Shown here piece after piece: positions 53,425 through 64,000 of a DNA stretch of 64,000 nt. The notes under the pieces are model-generated. The model did not search any database. It was not told the origin of the DNA and saw only the letters and a list, made by a program, of their open reading frames with translations. Source of the DNA: Stenogyne calaminthoides (lineage: Eukaryota > Streptophyta > Magnoliopsida > Lamiales > Lamiaceae); contig JBBCBC010000026.1 in the NCBI GenBank assembly GCA_037126765.1, forward strand, positions 9,226,418-9,290,417, read 5' to 3'. A program made the position numbers and the translations under genes. The number at the start of each line of letters is the position of its first letter. Position 1 is the first letter of the stretch.

Positions 53425-55411
53425 TTTTTCTCAGGGAGGAGGAGACAACTATTCAGGCAACAAACCCTCGTCTAATCGGGAGGGTTTACATTCGGGTGGT
53501 TCATCCTCTCATCGTGCTCCCATTGTCTGCCAAATTTGCGGATATCCGGGCCATACCGGTCCTTACTGTCGTCGATTGGGTGCTATTGCAAATGTTGCTC
53601 GTTCCCCTACTGCTCCACCTCCATCTCAATCATGGTTAATGGATTCTGGAGCGTCTCACAATCTGTCTTCCGATTTGAGAAACATGACCATTCACTCTGA
53701 ATATGATGGAACCGAAGAGGTACAACTTGCCGATGGTACTGGCCTCCCTATTTAGCACACTGGTACATCTACATTATCTTTTCCTACTCTGACTTTCAAA
53801 TTATCAAATGTCTTGCATGTGCCTGCTGCAAAGAAAAATTTATTATATGTCCATCAATTTACTAAAGACAATGTTGTAACCTTGGAATTCTATCCAACTC
53901 ATTTTCTCGTTAAGGATCAGGTTACGGGGGAGCCTCTGGCCAGGGGGCTTTGCAGTGATGGGGTTTGCCATATTCGGCCTCCATCTTCTACGAAGTTTGA
54001 CATCAACGTTACACGGTTGGGTATTCTGGCCTCCCTCTCTACTTGGCATGCACGTTTGGGACATTCGTCCAGAAAGACGAGTCATTCTATTATTAATATT
54101 TTTAAATTACATGTTTCAGACAATAGCAGTACTTTACTTGATTTATGTGATACGTGTCATGTTTGCAAGACACGTCGTTTAACTTTTCAAGAGACTTCTC
54201 TTACATCTGTGCATCCTTTACATTACATTTACTTTAATGTGTGGGGACCTGTTACTGCCTCTATTGATGGATCTCAGTTTTATGTGTTATTTGTTGATCA
54301 TTTCACTAAATACTGTTGGCTATTTCCGATTGCTGCTAAGTCTCAGGTTGCCTCTATTTTTCATCAATTTCGTGTGTTGGTTGAGAAACAATTTGAATTC
54401 AAGATAAAAAATCTATACAGTGATAACAGGGGTGAATACTTAGCTCTACGGGCATATCTAAATGCCAATGGCATTAGTTGGCTTACAACTGCTCCTCACA
54501 CGCTTACATTCGAATGCCGTCATCGCCATATTCTTGAAACAGGCAAAGGCTTGCTTCACCATTCTGGGCTGCCATCCACATACTGGTCGCATGCTTTTCA
54601 AACAGCCATCTACTTAATGAATCGTATGCCGACAATCACTCTGCAGGGTCCTTCTCCTTTTGAGGCTCTCTTCCAACGTCCACCGAACATTTGCAAGCTT
54701 CGTGTCTTTGGATGTCTATGTTTCCCTTGGTTGAAGCCATATACCAAAGGGATACTTGACTATTCTTCTCGCCCGTGCATCTTTATTGGGTACTAAACGA
54801 GCCAAAGCACCTACAAGTGCCTTGACCCTTACACTGTTCGACTTTTCATTTCACGGCATGTTCAATTCATTGAAGATCAATTTCCGGCACGAGAGTGGTC
54901 ACCTTCGTCTCAAGCCACTTCCTCTCAGGCCTCTGATTCCCATCTACTTGTGCTACCACATTCTGCCACATCTCATACTCCTCCACTGGCGGACATTCAG
55001 CCATCCTCTTCACCATCAGCCATTGCTTCCTCCCTTGGGGTTGCACCTGTCGTTGAGTCCCTGTTACCACCTCCTATCCATAACGAGGATCCGGTGTCTA
55101 CAGCTCCTAACGAAGTCGTACCTCCTGCTGAATGCACCCACCATATGATCACTCGTGGCCGCTGTGGTATCTTTAAGCCGTGCATGCTGCATGCCTCCAC
55201 CAAACACCCATTACCTGATGATGTTGAACCTACATGTGTTTCTAAAGCTTTGGCACACCCTCGATGGCGCACCGCTATGTCTGACGAGTTTTCCACCCTT
55301 CTTAAACATGGCACCTGGAACCTCGTGGCCCCTCCTCCAAATGCAAATATAATTGGATGCAAATGGGTTTTTCGTATCAAACGGAAACCCGATGGCTCGA
55401 TCGATAAATAC
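53425..55411 (+). pseudogene. Copia element (Ale/RE1-like): gag tail, protease, integrase, start of RT
   Basis: It starts inside gag: Gly/Ser-rich sequence, knuckle CQICGYPGHTGPYC, then protease SWLMDSGASHNLSSDL. A TAG at 53753 interrupts. ORF 53813-54796 has LHVPAAKKNLLYVHQFTKDN, WHARLGHSSRKTSHSII, CDTCHVCKTRRL (zinc-binding) and the integrase core YFNVWGPVTASIDGSQFYVL, LFVDHFTKYCWLFPI, LYSDNRGEYLAL. The usual Q.NG.AERKHR motif is altered (FECRHRHILETG), so the catalytic Glu context is damaged. A stop at 54796 follows CIFIGY. In frame afterwards STYKCLDPYTVRLFISRHVQ leads to ORF 54950-55414, with the RT start (WRTAMSDEFSTLLKHGTWNL, GCKWVFRIKRKPDGSIDKY). There it is cut by LTR G2. No 5' LTR is present. 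Confidence 0.88.
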
Positions 55412-57056
55412 TAGAAAGTATGTTTTTTTACTTTGTATAACCAAACTGAATTTCTGTCTAATTTACTGAAATTAAATTATTTATCATTATTACTTTAAAT
55501 ATGATTGAATGTTATATATATTTACTGCATAATGGTTCCATAAATAGTACGTGTTACATTGTAGTTAATGTGGTGATACCAGATCACAGAAGATCACATT
55601 AACAATTCCTTGTAAACAAGTACAAATTCACAATCTAGATGGAAATGAACAATCCACCGTGAAAGGTTGAAGAGTAGGGCTCAGATTGGCTTGTCTTCAC
55701 CAAGAGATTTGACTTGTGCATTATGATGCGCTGAATAGGACCTACACGAGGATAAATTCTTCAGTACTGAATATAAAAGAATTAGACCTCAGTGGTTCGT
55801 TATTTCTTAATCTTCGTTCCTTAAATAGGATCGTGTGAAATTAATAATTATTGCTTTGACTTATGTTGGGTAGAGAATCAATGTGATTCAATACTTTGTA
55901 TCTTGGGCTATATTATTATTACATGACGATTGCTAAGATTTAATACGGAGAATCGTGTGCAAGTACGTATTGCATGATTTGTCCCCTTGGGAGGCTCAGA
56001 AGTTTTATCATACTAAATCTTGCAAGTGGAATTAGTTTCCGGTATGGATAATAATGTTGAGTCGTTCTTAATCCAAGGAAAAATATATTTATTAATATGA
56101 AGCTTTTCAGTGGCTTAAATTAATTAATGGACTGGATAATCTTAAACATGAGAAATAATAACTGAGAATCATATTACAGTAATATGGGTTAAGATGAATG
56201 GTGCAATATTAATTATGTAGTGGGATTAATTAATATTAATGGGCTTGAATAATATTGTGGCTCAATATTGATAATTCAAGGTCCATTGGAAGGTCCAATC
56301 TTAATTCTCCTAAAGACCCCTTTAGTAGCCCAAAGATAAGTCCAATAACTGAAAAAAAAAGTGTTTAAAATAAAAGATTTTCTTGATTTTCTTGGAAAGA
56401 GTTTATAGAATAAGTATTCTTGGAGTAAAGTTTATCCCATAAATTCAATAAAAGTCAAAGATCTTATTCTTCCTTATTTATGTGAAATTTTCAAAATTTT
56501 ATAGAGTATTGAGAAGAAAAGATATTTTGTGAATATTATGGAAATAGAATATATGAGATATATTCAAGATTGTATCTTGGGAAGATACAAAGAAATTTCC
56601 TAACCCTAATATGCCACAAATTTTCTCCCCATATTGTCTCTTTATATAGGGGATGAATTTTTCATCCCCAACATAATTCCATGTGTTGAAAAAATTAGAA
56701 ATCCACAAAGGTGGTGCAACATATTTTTCTTTTTCCCTTTAGTTAATTGTTCGTGATCATCCTACTACCGGATTGTCGGACAAGGACGTGAGAATACTAA
56801 AGAAGGACTTTGGGTTTGTTCGTTGAACGAGTACTCATCTTCTCCGCGTTTAATCAACCAAAAGGTACACCTTACGTAACTCCTAGAAATTCGCATGTGT
56901 AGGATTTACGTGGTTTTTTGTACGCATGATATGTTGTTGTGATTTAATTGTTATTTGAATTAATATATGATTAATTCATGCTAGTAATAATTAAATTAAT
57001 TTAAATTTGTATTTAAATTGCACCTCGGATAAATACGGGCACTCTATTTCCCAACA
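55408..57056 (+). repeat. LTR G2, second copy of LTR G, solo or truncated
   Basis: It is the reverse orientation of 20360-22021 and matches from ATACT.GAAAGTATG to the end TTTCCCAACA at 57056. The first 12 or so bases of the LTR (TGTTGGGGTT) are missing. TATA motif TTTATATAGG at 56641-56650. No PBS follows and no internal region of the element is attached, so it is a solo LTR or a broken end. Confidence 0.85.
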
Positions 57057-57295
57057 GAAGTCCCATAAAGCTTCGTGACCTACTTTGTAATCTATAAATA
57101 CTAGTTGTATAACACATTGTAAGGGATCGAACTTTTCTGAGACATATTATTGATATACTCCTGGCTTGGTATTGCCCCCGGACGTAGCCGAATTTCGGCG
57201 AATCGGGTCACCAAATTCTGTCTTATTTCTTGCTTTTCGTCCTTTTATTATATATTTGATTGTTTGTACGCCGGAGGTAAATTCCGACTACAACA
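57057..57295 (+). repeat. 3' part of another LTR
   Basis: TATA box CTATAAATA (57092-57100), a CCCCCGGACGTAGCCG stretch and the end TCCGACTACAACA are typical of the downstream half of a plant LTR. It may be the 3' LTR of the copia element at 53425-55411. Its left part is absent. Confidence 0.4.
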
Positions 57296-57746
57296 GACAT
57301 ATTCAGAAAGACCTTTAAAAAAAAATATCATGTCAAGGCTTCTTTCGGCACTCGAATGCTACAAAATTACATTTATAACAAAAATGAAAAATCCCCGAAA
57401 GGGGGTCAAATATTTTGTAGGAGGAGGTCTAAGTAGTAGGACCCCAGTGGAAGAAATTTAAGTTTATTTTAAAGTAGAGATGGTATATATTTATAAGTTA
57501 ACCACATAGATTCCAAGCTTTTTGTTTTCATTTGTAGCATCATAATGGCCCTACTAATTAACTATTTTTTGAAAATATACTAATGGTTCAAGTCAGGAAC
57601 TCATTAGCATGGAAGCAGGTTAAAAAGTTCAAGTTTAGCAATATGCTTATGTTCTTTTTGGTGACGATAATTAAAAATATTATATTGCAGCTTTTGCAAA
57701 TAATTACTGATGCATCCTATTTTAATATTTTTAGAAAAACCAAATA
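57296..57746. other. Region without a recognised gene
   Basis: AT-rich; nothing recognised. Confidence 0.35.
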
Positions 57747-59210
57747 TTGTGTTGGCAATTGGTTGACTATTATTTGAAACAGTTTGATAAAAAAATGTCC
57801 ACACCGAACGTGGCAAAGGGAAACAAGAGGCACTTTGAGAACATTCGATCATCTAGTGGACCAACAATGTTTAGTATGGGGTCTCCAACCGAAAGTATGA
57901 ATAAATCCACATACAAAAGGGTAAAACTAAAACATAGAACATCTCTCCGCAGATCATGCAGTGTGATGATAAATTAAGCAAGGAGCAACGAGAGGCGGTA
58001 CAGTCGATGGGGTTTTCATCTATGTTAAATCTCAAAGTTGGTGAAATTGATTTGACTGTAATGGCATGGTTGATAAAAATCCATCTACCCGTATATTAAA
58101 CATAAACGGTAAAAAAATCAACATTGATGTGGACATGATAAAGGCTACGCTTGGTAGTCCTAGTTCAGGCAAAAAAATTCAAACTCATAATAGCTTAAAA
58201 TATGGGCAGAAGATATACAACATTTTGTTTAGGAATAGTGACTCTAATGAACTTATAAATTTGGGTCAACTAGAACAAAAGATTGAGAGTTCAGGATTGG
58301 TCATATCTTTAAGATTTACTACATGTTGCTATTATGTGCTACATTGCTTCTCCCTAAGTATAATAATTCACTAAATCTCGAGCTATTAGACTATCTAGTA
58401 GATTTAGATAATACAAAGATATACAGTTGGGTAGAACTTGTGTTGCATGGGCTTGTGGATGGTGCGAAAAAATACAAGGGAGGAAATGTGACGGTTAAGG
58501 GATGCCTTTATTTGCTTCAGGTACTAGTTTGTTCATATCCATATATAATATTTTGATTGTTAATAATATGCAATAATTATAATATTTTTCTCATATGCAG
58601 GTTATATTCATCACAGAATTATGTCTCATGCTCCCAAAGTTTTCAAAATTTATAGCGCCAAACCTACCATATGAGGAACAATGGGATCAAGATGAGGTGT
58701 CGGCTATTTTGCTAGAGTTCAGGAAGCGTGGAGGAAATGAGGCAAGTTATAAGATCTTATTTCATTTTTTTTACACTAAACATTAAACTTAATATTCTCT
58801 TGGTGTACAGGGTAGTATCGGCGCTGGAGGAACCAAGGATATTGGATCACAGAAAACTGCAGATGGGAATAATGAACAACCATTTCAATCATCATATTGC
58901 CTAGAAGCCAATTCAGATGATCACACACTACTACAATCCACAGCTAACCATATTCAACTATTAAGTACGCAAATGGTCAAAGTGGAAGACAATATTCTTC
59001 GCTTACTATCTAAAACGAGCGGAACATACATGCCACTATCCGGAGCGCTACAAGATTTCATGGCCAAGCAAGCAAAAACACTGTGTGGGAGGATGAGGAA
59101 TTTGCATAGTTAGATAGAGAAATTTAGAATAGAAATAACTAGGGGAACACAGTACAAATTTGAGAACTTTGAACATTGGAAATTTACTAAGACGGAGGAA
59201 GAAAAACCAA
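57747..59210 (+). pseudogene. Plant multicopy uncharacterised gene (Ulp1-associated/plant-mobile-domain-like N-terminal region), spliced and broken
   Basis: Exon pieces: KKMSTPNVAKGNKRHFENIR (57790-57950); after a CTCCGCAG acceptor at 57953, CDDKLSKEQREAVQSMGFSS and MLNLKVGEIDLTVMAW; a one-base shift; VDKNPSTRILNINGKKINID and IKATLGSPSSGKKI; another shift; LELLDYLVDLDNTKIYSWVE and GGNVTVKGCLYLLQ; an intron with GTACTAG and ATATGCAG borders (58519-58600); VIFITELCLMLPKFSKF; a further intron ending TTGGTGTACAG (58811); and a last exon with QMVKVEDNILRLLSKTSG. The order 'GF..L..LK......WLV...P.TR.L.I.G', then 'LL.....D.....W.E.VL..L......K.......GCLY.LQ' is that of a family of plant genes with no assigned function, often captured by transposons. 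A stop (TAG) is in the last exon, and element H is inserted at 59210. Confidence 0.55.
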
Positions 59211-60677
59211 TGTAGGTCCCGAAAGAGTTTCAGTGAGGGTTGAAGCCTAGAGGGGAGGGGTGAATAGACTTCAAAACTTTTTCGTTGATCAGATGTGTTT
59301 GCACGTATGTCTGATCAGAGTGCGATGTGAATCAGTTTGGACTGATATCCGACTTACTGATCTGGTAGATAGATCAGTTCGGCGTCTATCAACTTAACTG
59401 ATGGTGCGGAAGATAAGTTAACCCGTGTAGAAAACCAGTTTTACTCAAATGAGATTCTGACCAATAGTTCGGATCAGGTGACTAAAATGCCAAACTGATC
59501 AGATCATAAGCTTGATGCTAATCTGATCTAGGTACAGAATATGCATGCAAATAACAAGTTGTGTGCAAGTATGTGTAAAGCAGATTAAAGGCACACAAAT
59601 TTATAGTGGTTCGGACAACTTGTCCTACGTCCACTCTTCCCTATCAGCAGGGGCACCAACTTTACCAACTGGACTTAGTTTAATGTGTTAGTCCAACACA
59701 ATACAACCAACAGATATTTAACGAGTTCACACTCAACCAATCCCAGAAATCTAATCTAGAAACCCTAGATAGAAATCTTGCTATAACAAACTTAACCTAA
59801 CAGTGTTTTGGTATAAGATTTGTTTTGTTTCAACTGGAATACTATCCTATCTTCTAAGTAGCCAAGAGCTAGAGGATAAGTATTCTGCTAAGAACTTAAG
59901 GGATGAACACTTAAGAATAAATCTTGAATTTGTGTTCTTCGTGCTGAAACCTTGAGAGCTTGAGCTTGTATATAATTTCCGTAACCTTACTTTGAAGGTT
60001 TGATCCCATATTTATAGGCACAAAATCGAACTAGCCGTTGGAGAGCAATTCAAATTTCGGTCTATTTAAGGTAGGCTTGCAGGGTTGATATGATTCTTCT
60101 CAGAGGCGGTATGGCCGAAAGCATACAACTTTGTCCTTTCTAGCCGTTGAACATTGAGCCTCCAACCCTGAGTCCTATCAGTTCCGTACAGTCATGTCGA
60201 TCTCTCATAGGCTAGCAAGTACCATTCAATCTGGTCTTGATAGGTTTGATGCTTGTTGTCTGATCGACCTTTTTGAAAGTATAATGAACTTTCAGAACAC
60301 TTCTTAGAACTGAACAAATCAGGTGAACTGATTTGCCCTATATGAAGTCTTTGATTGTAAGTTGTCTTAGCTTAACTTACTGACTTCATTTGATGTGCTT
60401 TATCTGTCTTCAGTCTTGATATCTTCAGATCTTCAGTTCTTCTCTTCTGATCTTCATAAGTGATCTTTATAACTGATCTTCAAAACTAAGAGCTATACAC
60501 ATTGAGTTCCCCCTAAATGTGTGTTTTAATCTAATTTATACATCAGTTGCTCTATACATCAGTTCTCAACTGGTTAGCCTAGTTCTCAATATAAAACGTC
60601 AGTCAGTTAATAGATTCTGACTGGTCCTATTACATCTGTTTTGGAACTTTTATCAAAACTTAATAAATTTCCCAACA
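59211..60677 (-). repeat. 3' LTR of element H (1467 bp)
   Basis: Plus strand starts TGTAGGTCCCGAAAG and ends AAATTTCCCAACA. It is the inverted counterpart of the element C LTR at 24779-26246, including the GAGGGGAGGGGTGAATAG tract. TATA at 60009-60017 on the minus strand. Confidence 0.93.
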
Positions 60678-60691
60678 ATTTCCCCCTTTTT
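60678..60691 (-). other. Polypurine tract of element H
   Basis: Minus-strand AAAAAGGGGGAAAT directly before the LTR start TGTTGGG; identical to the PPT of element A. Confidence 0.92.
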
Positions 60692-60875
60692 GATAAAACC
60701 AAAACATATGAGAAACCAACCATCAGTTGATATGTATAAAACAGTAAGAAACAGATCCTCAGAAGACAGTGAGAGATTGTCTTAGGATCAGTAATGGAGC
60801 TTGTTTTTCATTAAGATAAAGCATTACAACATTTGAAAAACAAAAGCATAAACTGATCCCAATGTCTTCTAATCT

Positions 60876-63800
60876 TCAATCCTTCGGAATGTACCCTTCT
60901 GGCATCTCCCTCATGTTCTGAGGCACATTGAAAATTCGGTACAACTTCCATTTGACATTGTTAACTTGTCCTGGATCAGTGATGGCAGCTTTGCCAATCA
61001 GGTTGTAATAGAATCTTTCAAAGGTCAATCTGTTGAAGTATCCTAATGCTTTTCTCTGATAGTCCAACACATCATATGGAGGATGTGTGATCTTAGCATT
61101 GATGCTCTCGGCATCTATCTGGACCTCCTTCAGAAAGTCAGGATGTTTGTTTTCCATCTAGTTCAGGAATTCCTCATCTGGAGACTCTTCTGAGGCACAA
61201 TGTCTAGCACAAAGGCATCCATCAACCATTCTGCCCTGATTCCACGCCAGGTCTTCAATCTGGCTTCTTTCCTGCTATCATTTTTGATAATGTCTTCTAC
61301 CCTGCCAGGGATCAACGGCTTAACAAAATCTTTGCCGATTTGACCCTTTCTCAGCCTTGCATAATATCTTCTTTTTAACCCTTCAGCTTCAGCCAGCCTT
61401 TCTTTCCTTCTTTCTTCCTCATTCATTCGGGCCTCCTCAGCTAGTTCTTCTTTAGTCAGTCTAGCAGCCAGTCGTCTGTCTGCTTCTACCTGTGCAGCAG
61501 ATGCACTCCTCGTGATTCTTTGAGTAGAAAGCACTTGAGGAGGTAGAAGTGCAGAATGCAACGGTCCAGTTCCTTTGCCCTTCATCTTGGCCCTTTCTAG
61601 CCTGGCACGGACTTCAACTGCCATCTCATCTAGACTTTGAAGCCTCTGATCATGTGAGTGAATAGTCTGAATAAGATCTTCGGTTGTTCTGATTAGGCCA
61701 GTTGGTTTCTCAACCTGTCCTTACCCCTTTTTTGTTTGATAAAAAATAACATTGATATGGGAAATCAGGGATCCAAAACTGACGGCTAGAGTTTTGTTGA
61801 GATCCGCAGCAGATAGGCCTTGAGCTTGAACAGATAGTTCACTGATTTTGTTCACCAGCTCAGATTAGCTTATCAAGTTTTTCTTCATTCAACTTCAGTT
61901 TATCCAGTGCCACTAACAGAGAGACCTCCAGGTTTGAAATCTTTGCCAGATTCTCTTCCACAGTCTTAGAGAAATTTTCAGTAATCAGCTTCATTTCCTT
62001 GGCAAAATTTTATTTTAGCTCAGCGACCTGGGAAGACATATACAGTCTTTGTTCCTCTATAACTTTCTCAAATGCCTGGCGATGATCTGCAATTGTTGAA
62101 CTGATGGAATTTGCCAGGACACCTTCAACTTCTTGCTGCAACAAATCCTTGAAGCATGATCTGATCTCTTTAAGTTGATCAGATGTGATGTGTGTCGCAG
62201 GAATTGTCAGCATGGCCTGACCTGTTGGACCTTGAGATGTTCCAACATTTACCGTGGACACTTTCGCCTCCGGTGGTTGGTCACGTGCCGAAACACCAAC
62301 ATCACCTTCATCGGCAGCTGCCCCCTCCGTCTGCAGTTCAATGTCTTCCTCAGCCTGCTCAACTGTTCTACCCAGCTTACGATAGATCAATTTCTTTACC
62401 TCAAATTTAGATAATAAAACAGTTGGTGAGCTTACTGCGGCAGCCTTGCGCATGTCGAAATCGAAATCAACAAATTCATCAGCCCCGCCCAACTGTTCTA
62501 CAATCATGAACAGATATGTGAAGTTTTTTAGCCTTAAATCTCTCCAGGCCAGGATTTCCACAACTTCATCCAATACGAATTGATGACCAGACAGTTCTGG
62601 ATATGTTTGTTCCAGTTCGCTTGCTATCCTCAGTCTGATCATGTGGCCAGAAACAGTTCTGTCCACTCTAGAGATAAACTTGGCTGGTGATGGGAGTCTT
62701 TCAGGTGCAGCTTCCGGCATCTGTAGCATTATCTCCGTCACTGCCTGTTCAATCTCCTGCTATTTTAGTTCCGCAGCAGGTTCTGCTATCTGTTCTTCCT
62801 CCATAAGTACAAGCTGGTCGTGATCTCTTGTATGCATGAGAGTAGGAGAAGGAGCCCGAGATTGGGGAGAAGGAGATCGTGTCAGGTCAGCCCCAAAATC
62901 TCCTTCCTGTGGCAGATCAGGAGAGCTTTCAGCATAGGATTTCTGTCTCTCATGTATGAAGACCTGTTTTTGGGAGCCTGTGGACTTATTGCCTGTCCGG
63001 CTCTTGGAGGACTTTTTCTCGCTATCAGTTTCCTCCTCCTCTGTTCCTAATTCTATGAACAGATTCATTGGAGATCGCCTGTGTTTCTTCGGTCTGCTGA
63101 CACCAGATGTGCCAGCCTTGGTCTTCTTTTTCTTGCTCGGGACAGCAGGTAGCTCAGTCCCTTCTTCCTCAACACCTTTTCTTTTCCTCTTGATGGTGAT
63201 CTGAGGATCAGAATCAGGCGGACCGAAAATCTTGGCAGAATCGTTCAAGAGAGCCTTGTAGCTCTTGATGTCTTCTCTGTCCAATTCTTTTTTAGGTAGC
63301 TTGTCCCTCAGAATACCTGCCACTTTATTGAGGTTCCCTATCCTCTTCTTCAGGTAGACTTCCATGCGCTCATTTACTCCAAATTTCTGGTGTTCTTGCA
63401 CCAGAACAGCTTTGAGTGCTCCATGCCAGTTTATATTTGACGCTCTGTCAACCATGGTAGCTAGGCAATGCAGCTTCACAGACGTCAGTCCGTCCGGACT
63501 GAAGGAGATTCCAAGAATTGACTTTGACAGAACATCAAAGAGCAATCTGTACTTTCTTTTTAACATTGGTTTGGTGAAACTAGATGTTTGTCCCTTGTCA
63601 GCATCCCGGAACAGTTCCCGTCGGATTTTGTCATCCTCATCCTCCCGATAATGAGCTGGAGAAATTTTCTCGGTAGGTTAAAAATGTGTATCAGGTCAGC
63701 ATTGGTAACCCTAATCTCTTCTCCGTTCACCATTGATGTGAATTCGTCTCCTGGAGATGTGATTTCCAAGTTTCGGAGAAATTCTAGAGCTTCGTACTGC

Positions 63801-63979
63801 ATCACCGGATTCCCAGACCGTGAACAGAAAAATTCAAGATGATTGTCTCTCAGTATTTGCTCCACTTCCTGGGATTCAGGGTCTTGTGTAACTCCCAAAA
63901 CAACATATCTATCTTCAACTACCTTCTTGGCGAGGGATGCATAGTTACACATAATTTTACCTAATCCGTGTGTAGCCAT
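60876..63979 (-). pseudogene. Element H ORF3, nearly full length, frameshifted
   Basis: It starts at 63979 (MATHGLGKIMCNYASLAKKV). The N-terminal domain has EALEFLRNLEITSPGDEF and IRVTNADLIHIFNLPRK. After a shift near 63565 it continues KRKYRLLFDVLSKSILGISF and INWHGALKAVLVQE, a basic patch (KRKRKGVEEEGTELPAVPSK), and a Ser/Pro-rich linker with RSPSPQSRAPSP. A TAG follows at 62760. The same frame continues MIRLRIASELEQTYPELS and FVDFDFDMRKAAAVSSPTVL to a TAA near 62010. A coiled coil (62010-61650) follows, then after a shift AEEARMNEEERRKERLAEAE, and in a third frame ENKHPDFLKEVQIDAESINA and KLYRIFNVPQNMREMPEGYI. Same order as element C; about 1000 codons in all. No membrane span or signal peptide. 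Confidence 0.8.
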
Positions 63980-64000
63980 CTACAAATTGTGAATTGTGAG

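Larger units (their letters stand above)
59211..63979 (-). mobile_element. Element H: 3' part of a SIRE-type copia element (ORF3, PPT, 3' LTR), same family as C
   Basis: Minus strand; the rest of the element lies beyond the right edge of the window. It is inserted at base 59211 into the spliced gene to its left; the five bases outside the LTR are ACCAA. Confidence 0.88.

Overview
This is plant nuclear DNA, almost certainly from an angiosperm and probably a eudicot. The window is a nest of transposable elements: several Ty1/copia retrotransposons, a Ty3/gypsy gag scrap, CACTA, Mutator-like, PIF/Harbinger and Helitron-like DNA transposons, plus a few broken host-type gene pieces. I found no intact host gene, tRNA, rRNA, CRISPR array or prokaryotic feature. 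Nearly every coding region carries frameshifts or in-frame stops.

Layout, left to right. (1) 1-13434, minus strand: element A, a SIRE/Maximus-type copia element with two LTRs (the left one cut by the window edge), PBS, gag, protease/integrase, RT-RNase H, a very large extra ORF (ORF3) and a PPT. (2) 13435-16827, minus: element E, a related copia element whose RNase H is broken exactly at A's LTR. (3) 16888-20024, minus: LTR F and the integrase-RT-RNase H of element B, a different copia lineage. (4) 20360-22021: LTR G, which interrupts the ORF3 of element C. (5) 22022-26246, plus: 3' half of element C, i.e. ORF3, PPT and LTR. (6) 26247-29300: a degenerate Mutator-like transposase gene and a GRF-zinc-finger/membrane-anchor gene. 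(7) 29850-30475: exon 1 of a TauE/SafE sulfite-exporter-like gene, broken. (8) 31459-35480: gypsy gag, a CACTA end, a captured SPT5 KOW exon, a Harbinger transposase fragment and a tandem array of about 100-bp units. (9) 35602-49800, plus: element D, a SIRE-type copia element with its own ORF3, whose 3' LTR is split by a 5.3-kb CACTA element (43688-49024). (10) 49806-51980: AT-rich DNA with a Helitron-like 3' end. (11) 51982-57295: a CACTA transposase fused to a copia element, which in turn is interrupted by a second copy of LTR G. (12) 57747-59210: exons of a plant multicopy gene family, cut by element H. (13) 59211-64000, minus: 3' LTR, PPT and ORF3 of element H, same family as C.

The most interesting biology is ORF3. 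Elements A, C and H carry a homologous protein of roughly 1000-1170 residues between RNase H and the PPT. It has a conserved N-terminal globular domain, a long Lys/Glu-rich coiled-coil centre and a conserved C-terminal domain, with no membrane segment visible. In A it is preceded by a gene-like leader (TATA box, telo-box). In D a shorter relative is preceded by a plausible 5' UTR intron and, further upstream, by two repeated stem-loops. A second strong signal is probably technical: in three blocks of element A the sequence has lost CAG/CTG-containing words in a systematic way. The two LTRs of A show this side by side.
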